Made by a program: the position numbers and the translations under genes. Shown here piece by piece: positions 1 to 6,559 of a stretch of DNA of 7,643 bases (positions are counted from its first letter, which is position 1; each line of letters opens with the position of its first letter). Source of the stretch: Lachnospiraceae bacterium. Lineage in GTDB: Bacteria > Bacillota > Clostridia > Lachnospirales > Lachnospiraceae. The notes under the pieces were generated by a model. That model searched no databases. It saw nothing but the letters and a program-made list of their open reading frames with translations, and had not been told where the DNA came from. The stretch covers positions 1 through 7,643 of the forward strand of contig JAGCXJ010000281.1 in the NCBI GenBank assembly GCA_017961385.1, written 5' to 3'.

Positions 1-820
1 CAGTAAAGATGGAAACATCATCCATTCCCTGCGGAACAAGGATCTGTTCATATACCTTTCTTACGCCTTCGCCTATTATCCTTATGTCATTTGGTGTCTG
101 ATCCGGTCTGTATGCTATACCTATACCGCCTGAAAGATTGATGAACGATATATGTATGCCTGTCTTGTTCCTAACATCAACAGCCAGCTCAAAAAGCTGC
201 TTTGCAAGCTGCGGATAGTAATCATTTGTTACGGTGTTGCTTGCAAGGAATGCATGTATGCCAAGATTCTTGACACCTTTCTGCATAAGCAGCTTAACAC
301 CTTCATAGACCTGCTCAGTCGTAAATCCGTACTTTGCATCTCCGGGGTTATCCATGATGCCGTTGCTGAGTGTGATGGTTCCGCCCGGATTGTATCTTAT
401 CGAAATGGTTTCGGGTAATTTCCCGATTATGCCCTCTAAAAATTCAATATGTGTTATATCATCGAGATTGATGATAGCACCTGATTCGTAAGCATATTTA
501 TATTCGCTTGCGGGAGTCTCATTTGAAGAGAACATTATATCTCCCTGCTTCATGCCGGCTGCAAGAGCAAGAGTTATCTCATTTGCACTCGCACAGTCGC
601 ATCCGAAGCCGTAATCCTTAAATATCTCAAGTATCCTCGGATTTGGGAGCGCCTTTACCGCAAAATATTCCTTGAAACCCTTGTTCCATGAAAAAGCCTC
701 CTTCATGGTCTTTGCATTTTCCCTTATACCCTTTTCATCATAGATATGAAAAGGAGTGGGATATGTCTTTGTTATCTCTTCTATCATTTCCTTTGTAACA
801 AAAGGCAGTTTATTTGTCAT
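1..820 (-). CDS. lysA: Diaminopimelate decarboxylase, C-terminal part beyond left edge
   Basis: PLP-dependent decarboxylation of meso-2,6-diaminopimelate to L-lysine, the last step of lysine synthesis, in the cytoplasm. The visible 273 residues cover the alanine-racemase-like barrel of the Orn/DAP/Arg decarboxylase family. The segment EYFAVKA carries the PLP lysine (about residue 56), followed by GCDCASANEI, MFSSNE, INLDD and the glycine-rich LSGGIGI phosphate-binding loop near residue 230. Family members are about 420 residues, so roughly the last third, with the second active-site cysteine region, lies off the window. Start choice: the ATG at 820 has GGAAGGA about nine bases upstream. An in-frame ATG at 838 would add MEGTND but has no good ribosome site. 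The gene follows ddh by 26 bases in the same direction, so the two enzymes are almost certainly cotranscribed. A related carboxynorspermidine or arginine decarboxylase is much less likely, given the ddh neighbour. Confidence 0.88.
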   Translation of the reverse strand, partial: MTNKLPFVTKEMIEEITKTYPTPFHIYDEKGIRENAKTMKEAFSWNKGFKEYFAVKALPNPRILEIFKDYGFGCDCASANEITLALAAGMKQGDIMFSSNETPASEYKYAYESGAIINLDDITHIEFLEGIIGKLPETISIRYNPGGTITLSNGIMDNPGDAKYGFTTEQVYEGVKLLMQKGVKNLGIHAFLASNTVTNDYYPQLAKQLFELAVDVRNKTGIHISFINLSGGIGIAYRPDQTPNDIRIIGEGVRKVYEQILVPQGMDDVSIFT

Positions 821-846
821 ATCGTTTGTTCCTTCCATTTATATTC

Positions 847-1827
847 TTAAAGAAGATGAGCTCTTATCTCTTCACCGCTCAAAGGAGAAAGATAAGCAGG
901 TGCAACATCAAATACAGTCTTGCATCCTGTCATTCCTTCCTTTGCCATACGTACAACGGCACGTCCGAATGCACAGATAACGCTCGCTGTGAATTCCGGA
1001 TTTGAATCAAGCTTTAAGCTGTATTCTATCACGTGCTTGTTTTCCTTGTTTATTCCTGTCACACCTGTTCTGAAAACAAAGCCTCCGTGCGGTATGCCGC
1101 TGTGGTTAGCCTTAAGCTCTTCCTCTGAGATAAAGTGTACTGTCGTATCATAATCCGCAAAGTAGTTCGGCATGTTCTTTATATCCTGCTCGATCTTGTT
1201 AAGATCAGCTCCTTCCTTGGGTACAACAAAGCACTCTCTTGTATGCTTCTGTCTTGTTGTGAGTTCGGGATTCTTGCCTGCTCTTACAGCTTCAAGAGCA
1301 CTCTCAACAGGGATCGTATACTGTTTGCCGTCCTTTACTCCCTCTACTCTTCTTATGGCATCTGAATGGCCCTGGCTTACGCCCTTTCCCCAGAAAGTAT
1401 AGTCATTGCCTTCAGGGAGTACGCAGTTAGCATACAGTCTGTTGAGTGAGAACATTCCAGGATCCCAGCCGCAGCTTATAAGAGCAACGTGACCGCTTTC
1501 CTTTGCAGCCTTGTCAACATTTGCAAAATGCTCGGGTATGCGTGCATGAGTATCAAAACTGTCTATAACGTTAAAATACTTTGCATATTCGGGTGTCTGA
1601 ACGGGAAGGTCTGTTGCGCTTCCTCCGCATAAGAACAAAAGGTCTATCTCATCCTTGTGCGCTGCGATATCATTTACGCTGTATACGGGAACACCGGGTG
1701 TGAGAGTCTTTAATGATGCCGGATCTCTCCTTGTGAAAAAAGCTGCAAGCTCCATGTCATCATTCTGTCTGATGGCACTTTCAATTCCTCTTCCAAGATT
1801 ACCGTAACCTAAAATACCTACTTTCAT
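847..1827 (-). CDS. ddh: meso-Diaminopimelate dehydrogenase
   Basis: NADPH-dependent reductive amination of tetrahydrodipicolinate with ammonia to meso-diaminopimelate. This is the one-step bypass of the succinylase/acetylase/aminotransferase routes, supplying lysine and peptidoglycan. At 326 residues it matches the family (about 320 to 330). The N-terminus holds the Rossmann dinucleotide loop GYGNLG (residues 7-12). Further family blocks are CGGSATD, the DSFDTH segment, SCGWDPGMFSLNR and WGKGVSQGHSDAIR in the middle, and HSGIPHGGFVFRTG near residue 245, which belongs to the substrate pocket. The ATG at 1827 has AGGAG nine bases upstream. It begins 25 bases after the regulator gene ends and stops 26 bases before the likely lysA start, forming a compact regulator-ddh-lysA unit. 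Frame and motifs look intact. Confidence 0.95.
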   Translation of the reverse strand: MKVGILGYGNLGRGIESAIRQNDDMELAAFFTRRDPASLKTLTPGVPVYSVNDIAAHKDEIDLLFLCGGSATDLPVQTPEYAKYFNVIDSFDTHARIPEHFANVDKAAKESGHVALISCGWDPGMFSLNRLYANCVLPEGNDYTFWGKGVSQGHSDAIRRVEGVKDGKQYTIPVESALEAVRAGKNPELTTRQKHTRECFVVPKEGADLNKIEQDIKNMPNYFADYDTTVHFISEEELKANHSGIPHGGFVFRTGVTGINKENKHVIEYSLKLDSNPEFTASVICAFGRAVVRMAKEGMTGCKTVFDVAPAYLSPLSGEEIRAHLL

Positions 1828-1852
1828 TTTCTTCTTCTCCTATCTTTTCTGC

Positions 1853-2545
1853 TCAGTCATTATCCCTCTGAATAATGGATATCCTGTTGCCGAGCGCTTC
1901 CTTTACTACCTCTACAAGATTTCTCTTTCCCGAATACAGACAGGTGTCATCACTAGTTCCTAACATGTCGCCTGTAAGAACATATGACGAATCGGTTATC
2001 AGTCGTATCTGTCCCTTGACATCATCTGTTCTGTATAGCGTGATGCCATCCATATCAAATGCTCCGTCTGTTAATACTACAACTTTTTTTCCGTCCGATA
2101 CAAGCTTTTTCAATTCCTCTTCAAACTCCTCAAGAAGAGATCTCTCTGCAAGGATATAAAGTCTCTTCTCGCATTTTTGAAGCATGTCGTAGATCTTGTC
2201 CTTGATATGACGGTCAGACTGTATCGTGATATATCCTTCCTGAATATCAGTCCGCTTTGGCTGCTCGTTTATCAGTCTTTCCGATATCTTTTCAAGATGT
2301 CTCAGATAATCCCTTGTAAATACCGAAACATCTACAGCCAGATATCTTGTGACTTCTCCTTCTTCAAGGGCAGCCGCGCCTTTCTGTACAAGTTCCTTTA
2401 ATGCCACATATACGTTTGATTTGGATATGCCTGTATCCTTGGCTACCTCGTATCCTGTCATGCTTCCCTGTTTCAAAAGCCTGGCATAGATAGTAGCCTC
2501 CTGTCTTGTAAGACCGTATTCGGTCAGGTCTTCGATAAAACCCAT
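1853..2545 (-). CDS. TrmB-family transcriptional regulator
   Basis: Probable DNA-binding regulator of 230 residues. Residues 1-75 form a winged helix-turn-helix of the TrmB type: GLTRQEATIYARLL, then GSMTGYEVAKDTGISKSNVYVALKEL with the recognition helix. The rest resembles the C-terminal effector domain of TrmB-like proteins (a segment around RLYILAERSLLEEFEEEL, then VVVLTDGAF and a late SDDTCLYSGKRNLVEV stretch), with no phospholipase-D-type HxK motif. Start choice: the ATG at 2545 has GAGG six bases upstream. A GTG at 2620 gives a longer frame, but that codon overlaps the -35 box of the promoter, so it cannot be transcribed from it. The gene leads the ddh-lysA unit, so control of lysine/DAP genes is a reasonable inference. 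Archaeal TrmB proteins respond to sugars; the ligand here cannot be read from sequence. Confidence 0.82.
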   Translation of the reverse strand: MGFIEDLTEYGLTRQEATIYARLLKQGSMTGYEVAKDTGISKSNVYVALKELVQKGAAALEEGEVTRYLAVDVSVFTRDYLRHLEKISERLINEQPKRTDIQEGYITIQSDRHIKDKIYDMLQKCEKRLYILAERSLLEEFEEELKKLVSDGKKVVVLTDGAFDMDGITLYRTDDVKGQIRLITDSSYVLTGDMLGTSDDTCLYSGKRNLVEVVKEALGNRISIIQRDND

Positions 2546-2588
2546 GTGCATCCTCTTGTTTATGGTGTTTCTTTTTAGAACCACCATT

Positions 2589-2617
2589 ATGATAGCACCT
2601 TTAAAATTCCTCGTCAA
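2589..2617 (-). promoter_or_regulatory. Sigma-A promoter of the TrmB-ddh-lysA unit
   Basis: On the minus strand TTGACG (plus 2612-2617) is followed after exactly 17 bases by TATCAT (plus 2589-2594). Transcription would start near 2582, giving a leader of about 37 bases before the regulator ATG at 2545. It lies just downstream of the ung terminator, separating the two units. There is no room for a riboswitch in this leader. Confidence 0.75.
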
Positions 2618-2631
2618 CACTTAAGTTCAAT

Positions 2632-2658
2632 AAAAAACAGACAGGCTTGCCTGTCTGT
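2632..2658 (-). terminator. Rho-independent terminator after ung
   Basis: A perfect 10-bp inverted repeat, ACAGACAGGC and GCCTGTCTGT (2637-2658), with two central bases, is followed on the minus strand by a run of six T (plus 2632-2637). It sits 13 bases after the ung stop codon. The plus strand has no T run on the other side, so it works for minus-strand transcripts only. It closes the hisH-hisF-ung transcript. Confidence 0.9.
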
Positions 2659-2671
2659 CATTATAGTCATC

Positions 2672-3349
2672 TTATATATTTTCGATCTGCCAGTCTATCG
2701 GCTCAAGTCCGTTAGCTTCAAGGAACTCATTGCATTTCTTAAAATGGCCGCATCCCCAGAAGCCTCTGTATACTGACAACGGGCTTGGATGAGCCGCTTT
2801 CAGTACAAGATGCTTTGGATTGTTAAGCATCGCAGCCTTCTTCTGAGAAGGTAAGCCCCACAAAAGATATACCACCGGTCTGTCCAGAAGATTTACCGCA
2901 TTAATGATCGCATCCGTAAACTGCTCCCAGCCGTGTTCCTTATGCGAGAATGCCTGATGTGCTCTTACTGTTAATACGGTATTTAACATCAGCACTCCCT
3001 GATCAGCCCATTTCTTTAAATACCCGTTGTTAGGTATGTAGCATCCCAGCTCGTCATGCAGTTCCTTGTAGATGTTCTGAAGTGACGGCGGTATCTTTGG
3101 CTGATCCTTCGGTACGGAAAAGCTTAAGCCGTGAGCCTGATTCTCTTCATGATACGGATCCTGTCCAAGGATGACGACCTTTACCTTGCTAAGAGGAGTA
3201 AAATGCAGCGCATTGAATATATCGTCGCTTTTAGGATATATCACATATCTGCTGTACTCATCCTTGACAAACCGATACAGATCTCTGTAATAATCTTTCT
3301 TGAATTCCTGCTCCAGAAACGGGAGCCAGTCATTGTCTATAGCTGCCAT
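2672..3349 (-). CDS. ung: Uracil-DNA glycosylase, family 1
   Basis: Base-excision repair enzyme that hydrolyses the N-glycosidic bond of uracil in DNA, arising from cytosine deamination or dUMP incorporation. At 225 residues it has the family length. All signature elements are visible: the water-activating loop GQDPYH (residues 62-67, catalytic Asp64), the SFSV stretch with Phe77 that stacks on uracil, the LLN-type motif MLNTVL with Asn123 for uracil recognition, and the DNA-intercalating loop HPSPLS (187-192, catalytic His187). The ATG at 3349 lies four bases after the hisF stop, with AAGG only weakly placed inside the end of hisF, so translational coupling is likely. It is the last gene of the unit, followed by a strong terminator. 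No functional link with histidine synthesis is implied by the position. Confidence 0.97.
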   Translation of the reverse strand: MAAIDNDWLPFLEQEFKKDYYRDLYRFVKDEYSRYVIYPKSDDIFNALHFTPLSKVKVVILGQDPYHEENQAHGLSFSVPKDQPKIPPSLQNIYKELHDELGCYIPNNGYLKKWADQGVLMLNTVLTVRAHQAFSHKEHGWEQFTDAIINAVNLLDRPVVYLLWGLPSQKKAAMLNNPKHLVLKAAHPSPLSVYRGFWGCGHFKKCNEFLEANGLEPIDWQIENI

Positions 3350-3353
3350 ACGA

Positions 3354-4115
3354 CTACAACCTTACATCTATGTCATTGTCACGCATATACTGCTTGACTT
3401 CCTTAATCTCAAGTTCCTTAAAGTGAAACAGGCTTGCCGCAAGGACCGCATCCGCATGTCCTTGTTTTACAGCTTCCACAAAATGATCGAGTGTTCCTGC
3501 TCCTCCCGATGCGATGACAGGTATGTTAACAGCATCAGCGATCGTCCTTGTAAGCTCAACATCGAATCCTGCTTTTGTGCCGTCACAGTCCATGCTTGTT
3601 AAAAGTATCTCTCCGGCTCCCAGTGATTCCGCCTGCTTAGCCCATTTGAGCGCATCTATTCCCGTATCTACTCTTCCGCCGTTTAGATAGATGTTCCAGC
3701 CGTCATTTGCTTCTCTTCTTTTTGCATCTATCGCTACAACGACACACTGGCTTCCGAACTTTTCGGCAGCCTCCCTTATAAGTTCGGGTCTCTTTATGGC
3801 TGCACTGTTGACCGCGACCTTGTCGGCACCCTCTCTGAGGATTACCTTGAAATCATCTACAGTTCTGATCCCTCCGCCAACCGTAAACGGTATGAAGAGC
3901 TTCTTTGCTACCTCTCTGACCATATCCACAACGGTATCTCTTCCGTCACTGCTTGCGGTGATATCAAGAAAAACGACCTCGTCGGCACCGGCCCTGTCAT
4001 AGGCAACGGCACATTCAACGGGATCGCCCGCATCTCTTAAATTTACAAAATTGACTCCCTTGACAACTCGTCCGTTGTTTACATCAAGGCAAGGGATCAC
4101 TCTTATTGTATGCAC
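3354..4115 (-). CDS. hisF: Imidazole glycerol phosphate synthase, cyclase subunit
   Basis: With HisH this subunit converts PRFAR plus ammonia to imidazole glycerol phosphate and AICAR in histidine synthesis, linking it to purine synthesis. The protein is 253 residues, the normal length of this beta/alpha barrel. The two catalytic aspartates occur at their usual numbers, Asp11 in IPCLDV and Asp130 in VVAIDAKR. Phosphate-binding segments FTVGGGIRT, LLTSMDCDGTK and VIASGGAGT are also intact. The start is GTG at 4115, with AGAGG eight bases upstream; the N-terminus MHTIRVIPCLD fits the family. It lies 11 bases after hisH and four bases before ung. The stop is TAG, so TAG is a working stop in this genome. 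The sequence looks like the biosynthetic form rather than the surface-polysaccharide paralogues. Confidence 0.97.
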   Translation of the reverse strand: MHTIRVIPCLDVNNGRVVKGVNFVNLRDAGDPVECAVAYDRAGADEVVFLDITASSDGRDTVVDMVREVAKKLFIPFTVGGGIRTVDDFKVILREGADKVAVNSAAIKRPELIREAAEKFGSQCVVVAIDAKRREANDGWNIYLNGGRVDTGIDALKWAKQAESLGAGEILLTSMDCDGTKAGFDVELTRTIADAVNIPVIASGGAGTLDHFVEAVKQGHADAVLAASLFHFKELEIKEVKQYMRDNDIDVRL

Positions 4116-4126
4116 TGTTATATCCT

Positions 4127-4732
4127 CTACAGATCAATGAAATTTTTAAGTATCTTGAGTCCTACGTCGGAACTCTTTTCAGGATGGAACTGACAGGCAA
4201 AGATGTTGTCTCTCTCAACAGAAGCATGTACTGTAACACCATACTCAGTCGTTGCGACTACATCGCTCATATCTTCTGCCATTAGATAATATGAATGAAC
4301 AAAGTATACAAACTCTCCGTCATCAATTCCTTTAAACAGTCTGCCTTTGTTTGGCTGAGTCAGACTGTTCCATCCGATCTGCGGTATCTTAAGTCCGCGA
4401 TCCGAAGGAAATCTTACTATCTTTCCGGGCAGTATGCCGAGACCTTTGACACCCGGAGCTTCCTCGCTTGAATCAAACAAAAGCTGCAGTCCGAGACATA
4501 TGCCAAGAAACGGAGTCTTATTCTCTACGATCTTTTTAATGACGCTTATTAGCCCGTACTCATTAAGCCTCTCCATTGCGTCACCGAAAGCACCCACACC
4601 CGGCAGTATGACCTTGTCTGCTAAAAGAAGGACACTCTCATCTCTTGTTATGATCACTTCTTCACCCAGAGACTGCAGAGCTTTCTCGACGCTTTTTATA
4701 TTTCCGGCATCATAATCTATTATAGCTATCAT
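4127..4732 (-). CDS. hisH: Imidazole glycerol phosphate synthase, glutamine amidotransferase subunit
   Basis: Class I glutaminase that releases ammonia from glutamine and channels it through the HisF barrel. With the start chosen here the protein has 201 residues, the usual size. It begins MIAIIDYDAGNIKS as in the family. The catalytic triad is visible: Cys79 in GICLGLQ, His183 and Glu185 in QFHPEKSS. The oxyanion-side VLPGVGAFGD-type loop is present as VILPGVGAFGD near residue 41. Start choice: an ATG at 4750 would add MRFLRY and overlaps the upstream stop as ATGA, which favours coupling but has no ribosome site. The ATG at 4732 has GAGG 12 bases upstream and gives the canonical N-terminus. 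No other his genes are in the window. Stop codon is TAG. Confidence 0.95.
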   Translation of the reverse strand: MIAIIDYDAGNIKSVEKALQSLGEEVIITRDESVLLLADKVILPGVGAFGDAMERLNEYGLISVIKKIVENKTPFLGICLGLQLLFDSSEEAPGVKGLGILPGKIVRFPSDRGLKIPQIGWNSLTQPNKGRLFKGIDDGEFVYFVHSYYLMAEDMSDVVATTEYGVTVHASVERDNIFACQFHPEKSSDVGLKILKNFIDL

Positions 4733-4872
4733 ATATCTTAAAAACCTCATTCAAAGATATCTTCGGGATTATCCGGCAGGAAGTCCTCTTCCTCAGGCAG
4801 GATATCCTCAAGCGTACCGTTCTCCTCCTGCTGTTGCTCATCAGGTTCAGGCTCGGCCTGTGTATCTGTCGT

Positions 4873-4901
4873 ATCATATGTATAAGGAGTTCCGTTTGCA
4901 A
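4873..4901 (-). promoter_or_regulatory. Possible internal promoter ahead of hisH
   Basis: On the minus strand TTGCAA (plus 4896-4901) and TATGAT (plus 4873-4878) are spaced by exactly 17 bases, about 140 bases upstream of the hisH start and inside the end of the preceding gene. It could let hisH-hisF-ung be transcribed without passing the amber-interrupted gene. The -35 box is weak and the match may be chance. Confidence 0.25.
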
Positions 4902-5412
4902 TGGAATCAACACGCATATTATACTGAACAGCACTCGTATATGCGCATATTTCCTGCGCATCCGCTTCATTAAGACCAAAGGATGAAAGACCTTCTACGA
5001 TCTTTGCATACTCCGCATTTACCTGATCCGTAACACCGTATCTGTCCGCTCTGTCCAAAACTTCCGGATACATGTCATATCCTTCTAGCAGGGCATTGAG
5101 AGCTTCGGTTCTCATTCCAAGCTGCATATAGTTCTCATAGGATGATACCTTTCTTTGAAGGAACATGATGGTCTGAGACTTGTTGTATATCTCCTTGTCC
5201 TCATCGCTTAATTCTTCCATGCCGTAAAGGTCTGAATATGCCGTCTCGTAATCAGCCTTGTCGAATGCATATCTTGCCTCATTCTTTAACAGATACTCGT
5301 TAAGGAAAACTGCTAGAATAACAATCGCTGCAAGAATCGATAGACATAGTATAAAAGTATTTCTGACCCTCTTCTTAGGAAGCTTCTTAGCCGGCTTTTC
5401 AGGAATCTCTTC

Positions 5413-5796
5413 CTTCTTTTCCTTCGGCTTCTTTTCTTTCTTAGGCTTCTTCTTTTTCTTTCCTTTTCCTGTATCGCCTTCGCCATCTTCTTCGGCATCA
5501 TCAGACTTTTCGCGAATATCTCTTTCATTTCCTTCTGACTCCGGCTGATCCTTTTCTTCTTTGCCCTTCTTCTTTTTCTTCTTTTTGCGTTTCTTCTTGC
5601 CGTCTCCTTCGGCATCAAGCTCGCTTAGGATCTTTGCATTTTCATCGGTAACACCGGTCTCTGACTGTTCCGGAATTTCCCCTGCCTCTTCCGGTACTTC
5701 TTCCGTTAAGGCATTAAACAGTCTGGCAAAGAAGCCTTCCTTCTTCTCGCCCTTTTCCTTTTGCTTCTTTTCCTTCTTTTTCTTTTTGTCTTTCTT
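5413..5796 (-). repeat. Three imperfect lysine-tract repeats in coding sequence
   Basis: Three lysine-rich tracts (5740-5796, 5551-5598, 5413-5466) are each introduced by a similar acidic-glycine lead: AEGTDTG, AEGDG and GEGDTG. They are separated by acidic linkers, the first of which contains a hydrophobic block GFFARLFNALTE. Codons are mostly AAG with some AAA. The last tract merges into the positive flank of the membrane helix. They look like degenerate protein-level repeats rather than DNA tandem repeats. Confidence 0.6.
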
Positions 5797-5820
5797 GCCG
5801 GTGTCTGTACCCTCAGCCGC

Positions 5821-5823
5821 CTA
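5821..5823 (-). other. In-frame amber stop codon
   Basis: The plus-strand triplet cta reads TAG on the minus strand, between GAAGCAGATGAG and GCGGCTGAGGG. Upstream and downstream codons are in the same frame with no other stop for 357 codons. A single change from GAG (Glu) or CAG (Gln) would create it, and Glu would suit the acidic surroundings (EADE, then AAEG). hisH and hisF also end in TAG, so general reassignment of TAG is not supported here. Confidence 0.9.
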
Positions 5824-6438
5824 CTCATCTGCTTCTACATTTGGATGTTCTACTTTTGGCTCTTCAAGCGCAGACTGATCAACGGCTATGTTATTGTCGG
5901 ATTTTTCAAGTGTCTCCTTGATATCCTTGATATCCTCATCATCAGAGAGCATATCAAGAACATCTGTCACATCGTCGTTTTCTATGCTTACAGGCTTATC
6001 CTCGCCGGCAGAAGAACGCGCTGCATTAAGCATCGCATCGATCTCTTCCTCGGACATGTTCATATCAAGTTCGATCTCCTGAGGAATATCCTCAGCCTTC
6101 TCATTGATATCTGCCCACTCCTGTTCCTTGCCTTCTTCGTATTCGACTACAGTATCCTCTTCCACATCCTCGGCAACCGGTTCGGATGCCTCTTCTACGG
6201 GTTCAGATACTGCCTCAAGAGCAGCTTCTACCTCCATCTCGGATTCGGTCGGCTGATTGGCGCTTGGCTTTTCCGGAATAGCAGCCAGTTCCTCTTCATA
6301 AGAATCCTCAGGTTCCTGCTCCATTTCGATCTCATCCCTGTCATCTTCGTCCTTGTCTTCGTCAGGTACTCCGTCGGGATATACGATGGGCTCTATTGAC
6401 TTCATTAAATCATCAAGATAATCTACATCAACTGCCAT
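5821..6438 (-). CDS. Acidic N-terminal portion, the part translated up to the TAG
   Basis: If TAG terminates, this 205-residue soluble acidic polypeptide is the only product. The start is firm: ATG at 6438, GAGG six bases upstream, promoter about 40 bases further up. It opens MAVDVDYLDDLMKSIEPI, a short amphipathic stretch, then a long Glu/Asp-rich low-complexity region. Residues 126-140 read MNMSEEEIDAMLNAA, resembling the LSQxEIDALL peptide at the N-terminus of FliM/FliN that binds phospho-CheY in the flagellar motor. A weaker look-alike, LDMLSDDEDI, lies at about 161-170. The region is probably largely disordered and cytoplasmic. The adjacent cheV gene makes a chemotaxis-related role conceivable, but that is inference. 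The plus-strand frame opposite it is a composition shadow. Confidence 0.65.
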   Translation of the reverse strand: MAVDVDYLDDLMKSIEPIVYPDGVPDEDKDEDDRDEIEMEQEPEDSYEEELAAIPEKPSANQPTESEMEVEAALEAVSEPVEEASEPVAEDVEEDTVVEYEEGKEQEWADINEKAEDIPQEIELDMNMSEEEIDAMLNAARSSAGEDKPVSIENDDVTDVLDMLSDDEDIKDIKETLEKSDNNIAVDQSALEEPKVEHPNVEADE

Positions 6439-6473
6439 ATACTATGCCTCATTGATACAACATTAACCAATTA

Positions 6474-6502
6474 ATTATATCATAACCGCACTGACCGCTC
6501 AA
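6474..6502 (-). promoter_or_regulatory. Extended -10 sigma-A promoter of the membrane-protein/hisHF/ung unit
   Basis: On the minus strand TTGAGC (plus 6497-6502) is followed after 17 bases by a perfect TATAAT (plus 6474-6479), preceded by TG as an extended -10. The start would be near 6467, about 29 bases before the ATG at 6438. The 12 bases TTATGATATAAT recur in the cheV promoter. Confidence 0.85.
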
Positions 6503-6523
6503 GCGCAGCGCCATGCAGGTCAC

Positions 6524-6550
6524 AAAAAAAGCCGGGAATAAATCCCGGCT
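6524..6550 (-). terminator. Rho-independent terminator after cheV
   Basis: The inverted repeat AGCCGGGA and TCCCGGCT (6530-6550) has a five-base loop and is followed on the minus strand by seven T (plus 6524-6530). It begins 9 bases after the cheV stop. It separates cheV from the next unit, whose promoter starts about 20 bases further on. Confidence 0.93.
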
Positions 6551-6559
6551 CTTATAGAT

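Larger units (their letters stand above)
4747..6438 (-). pseudogene. Bitopic acidic/lysine-rich membrane protein gene interrupted by an in-frame TAG
   Basis: I do not recognise a named family. One frame runs 563 codons from the ATG at 6438 to TGA at 4747, broken only by TAG as codon 206. Layout of the conceptual protein: residues 1-205 strongly acidic, 207-360 with three lysine-rich tracts separated by acidic linkers, 361-379 one hydrophobic helix (TFILCLSILAAIVILAVFL), and 380-563 an outer part with TPR-like helices (AFDKADYETAYSDL, then LQRKVSSYENYMQLGMRTEALNALLEGY) and an acidic tail ending NPEDIFE. Lysines before the helix predict the N-terminus inside and the C-terminus outside. Between the TAG and the ATG at 5220 there is no ATG, GTG or TTG in frame, and that ATG has no ribosome site and lies after the membrane helix, so a separate second gene is unlikely. 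A nonsense mutation, sequence error or readthrough are the options. It precedes hisH with a 4-base overlap at most. Confidence 0.7.

Noticed and set aside
152..418. Plus-strand 88-codon frame opposite lysA
   Set aside because: It is antisense to a clearly conserved lysA coding region, and no ribosome site or known domain was seen.
2546..2620. GTG at 2620 as the start of the TrmB-type regulator
   Set aside because: The codon overlaps the -35 box of the best promoter. The ATG at 2545 has a well spaced GAGG and gives the usual N-terminus.
4918..4923. Perfect TATAAT on the minus strand inside the membrane-protein gene
   Set aside because: It encodes Gln-Tyr-Asn codons and has no -35 box at a suitable distance.
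4710..4979. Minus-strand 89-codon frame overlapping the end of the membrane-protein gene and hisH
   Set aside because: It is an out-of-frame shadow across two real genes, with no domain recognised.
5313..5618. Minus-strand frame of 101 codons rich in Lys and Arg (MMPKETARR...)
   Set aside because: It is an alternative reading of the AAG/AAA lysine tracts in another frame, with no ribosome site. It does not explain how the part after the TAG would be translated.
5740..5796. A-rich lysine codons as a programmed -1 frameshift site
   Set aside because: The in-frame context gives C AAA AAG or G AAA AAG rather than the A AAA AAG heptamer. No frameshift is needed either, since both parts share one frame.
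5761..6399. Long plus-strand open frame of 212 codons encoding a hydrophobic protein
   Set aside because: It lies opposite the acidic gene, whose GAA/GAT-rich codons read as TTC/ATC-type hydrophobic codons on the other strand. No ribosome site or promoter was seen, while the minus gene has both.
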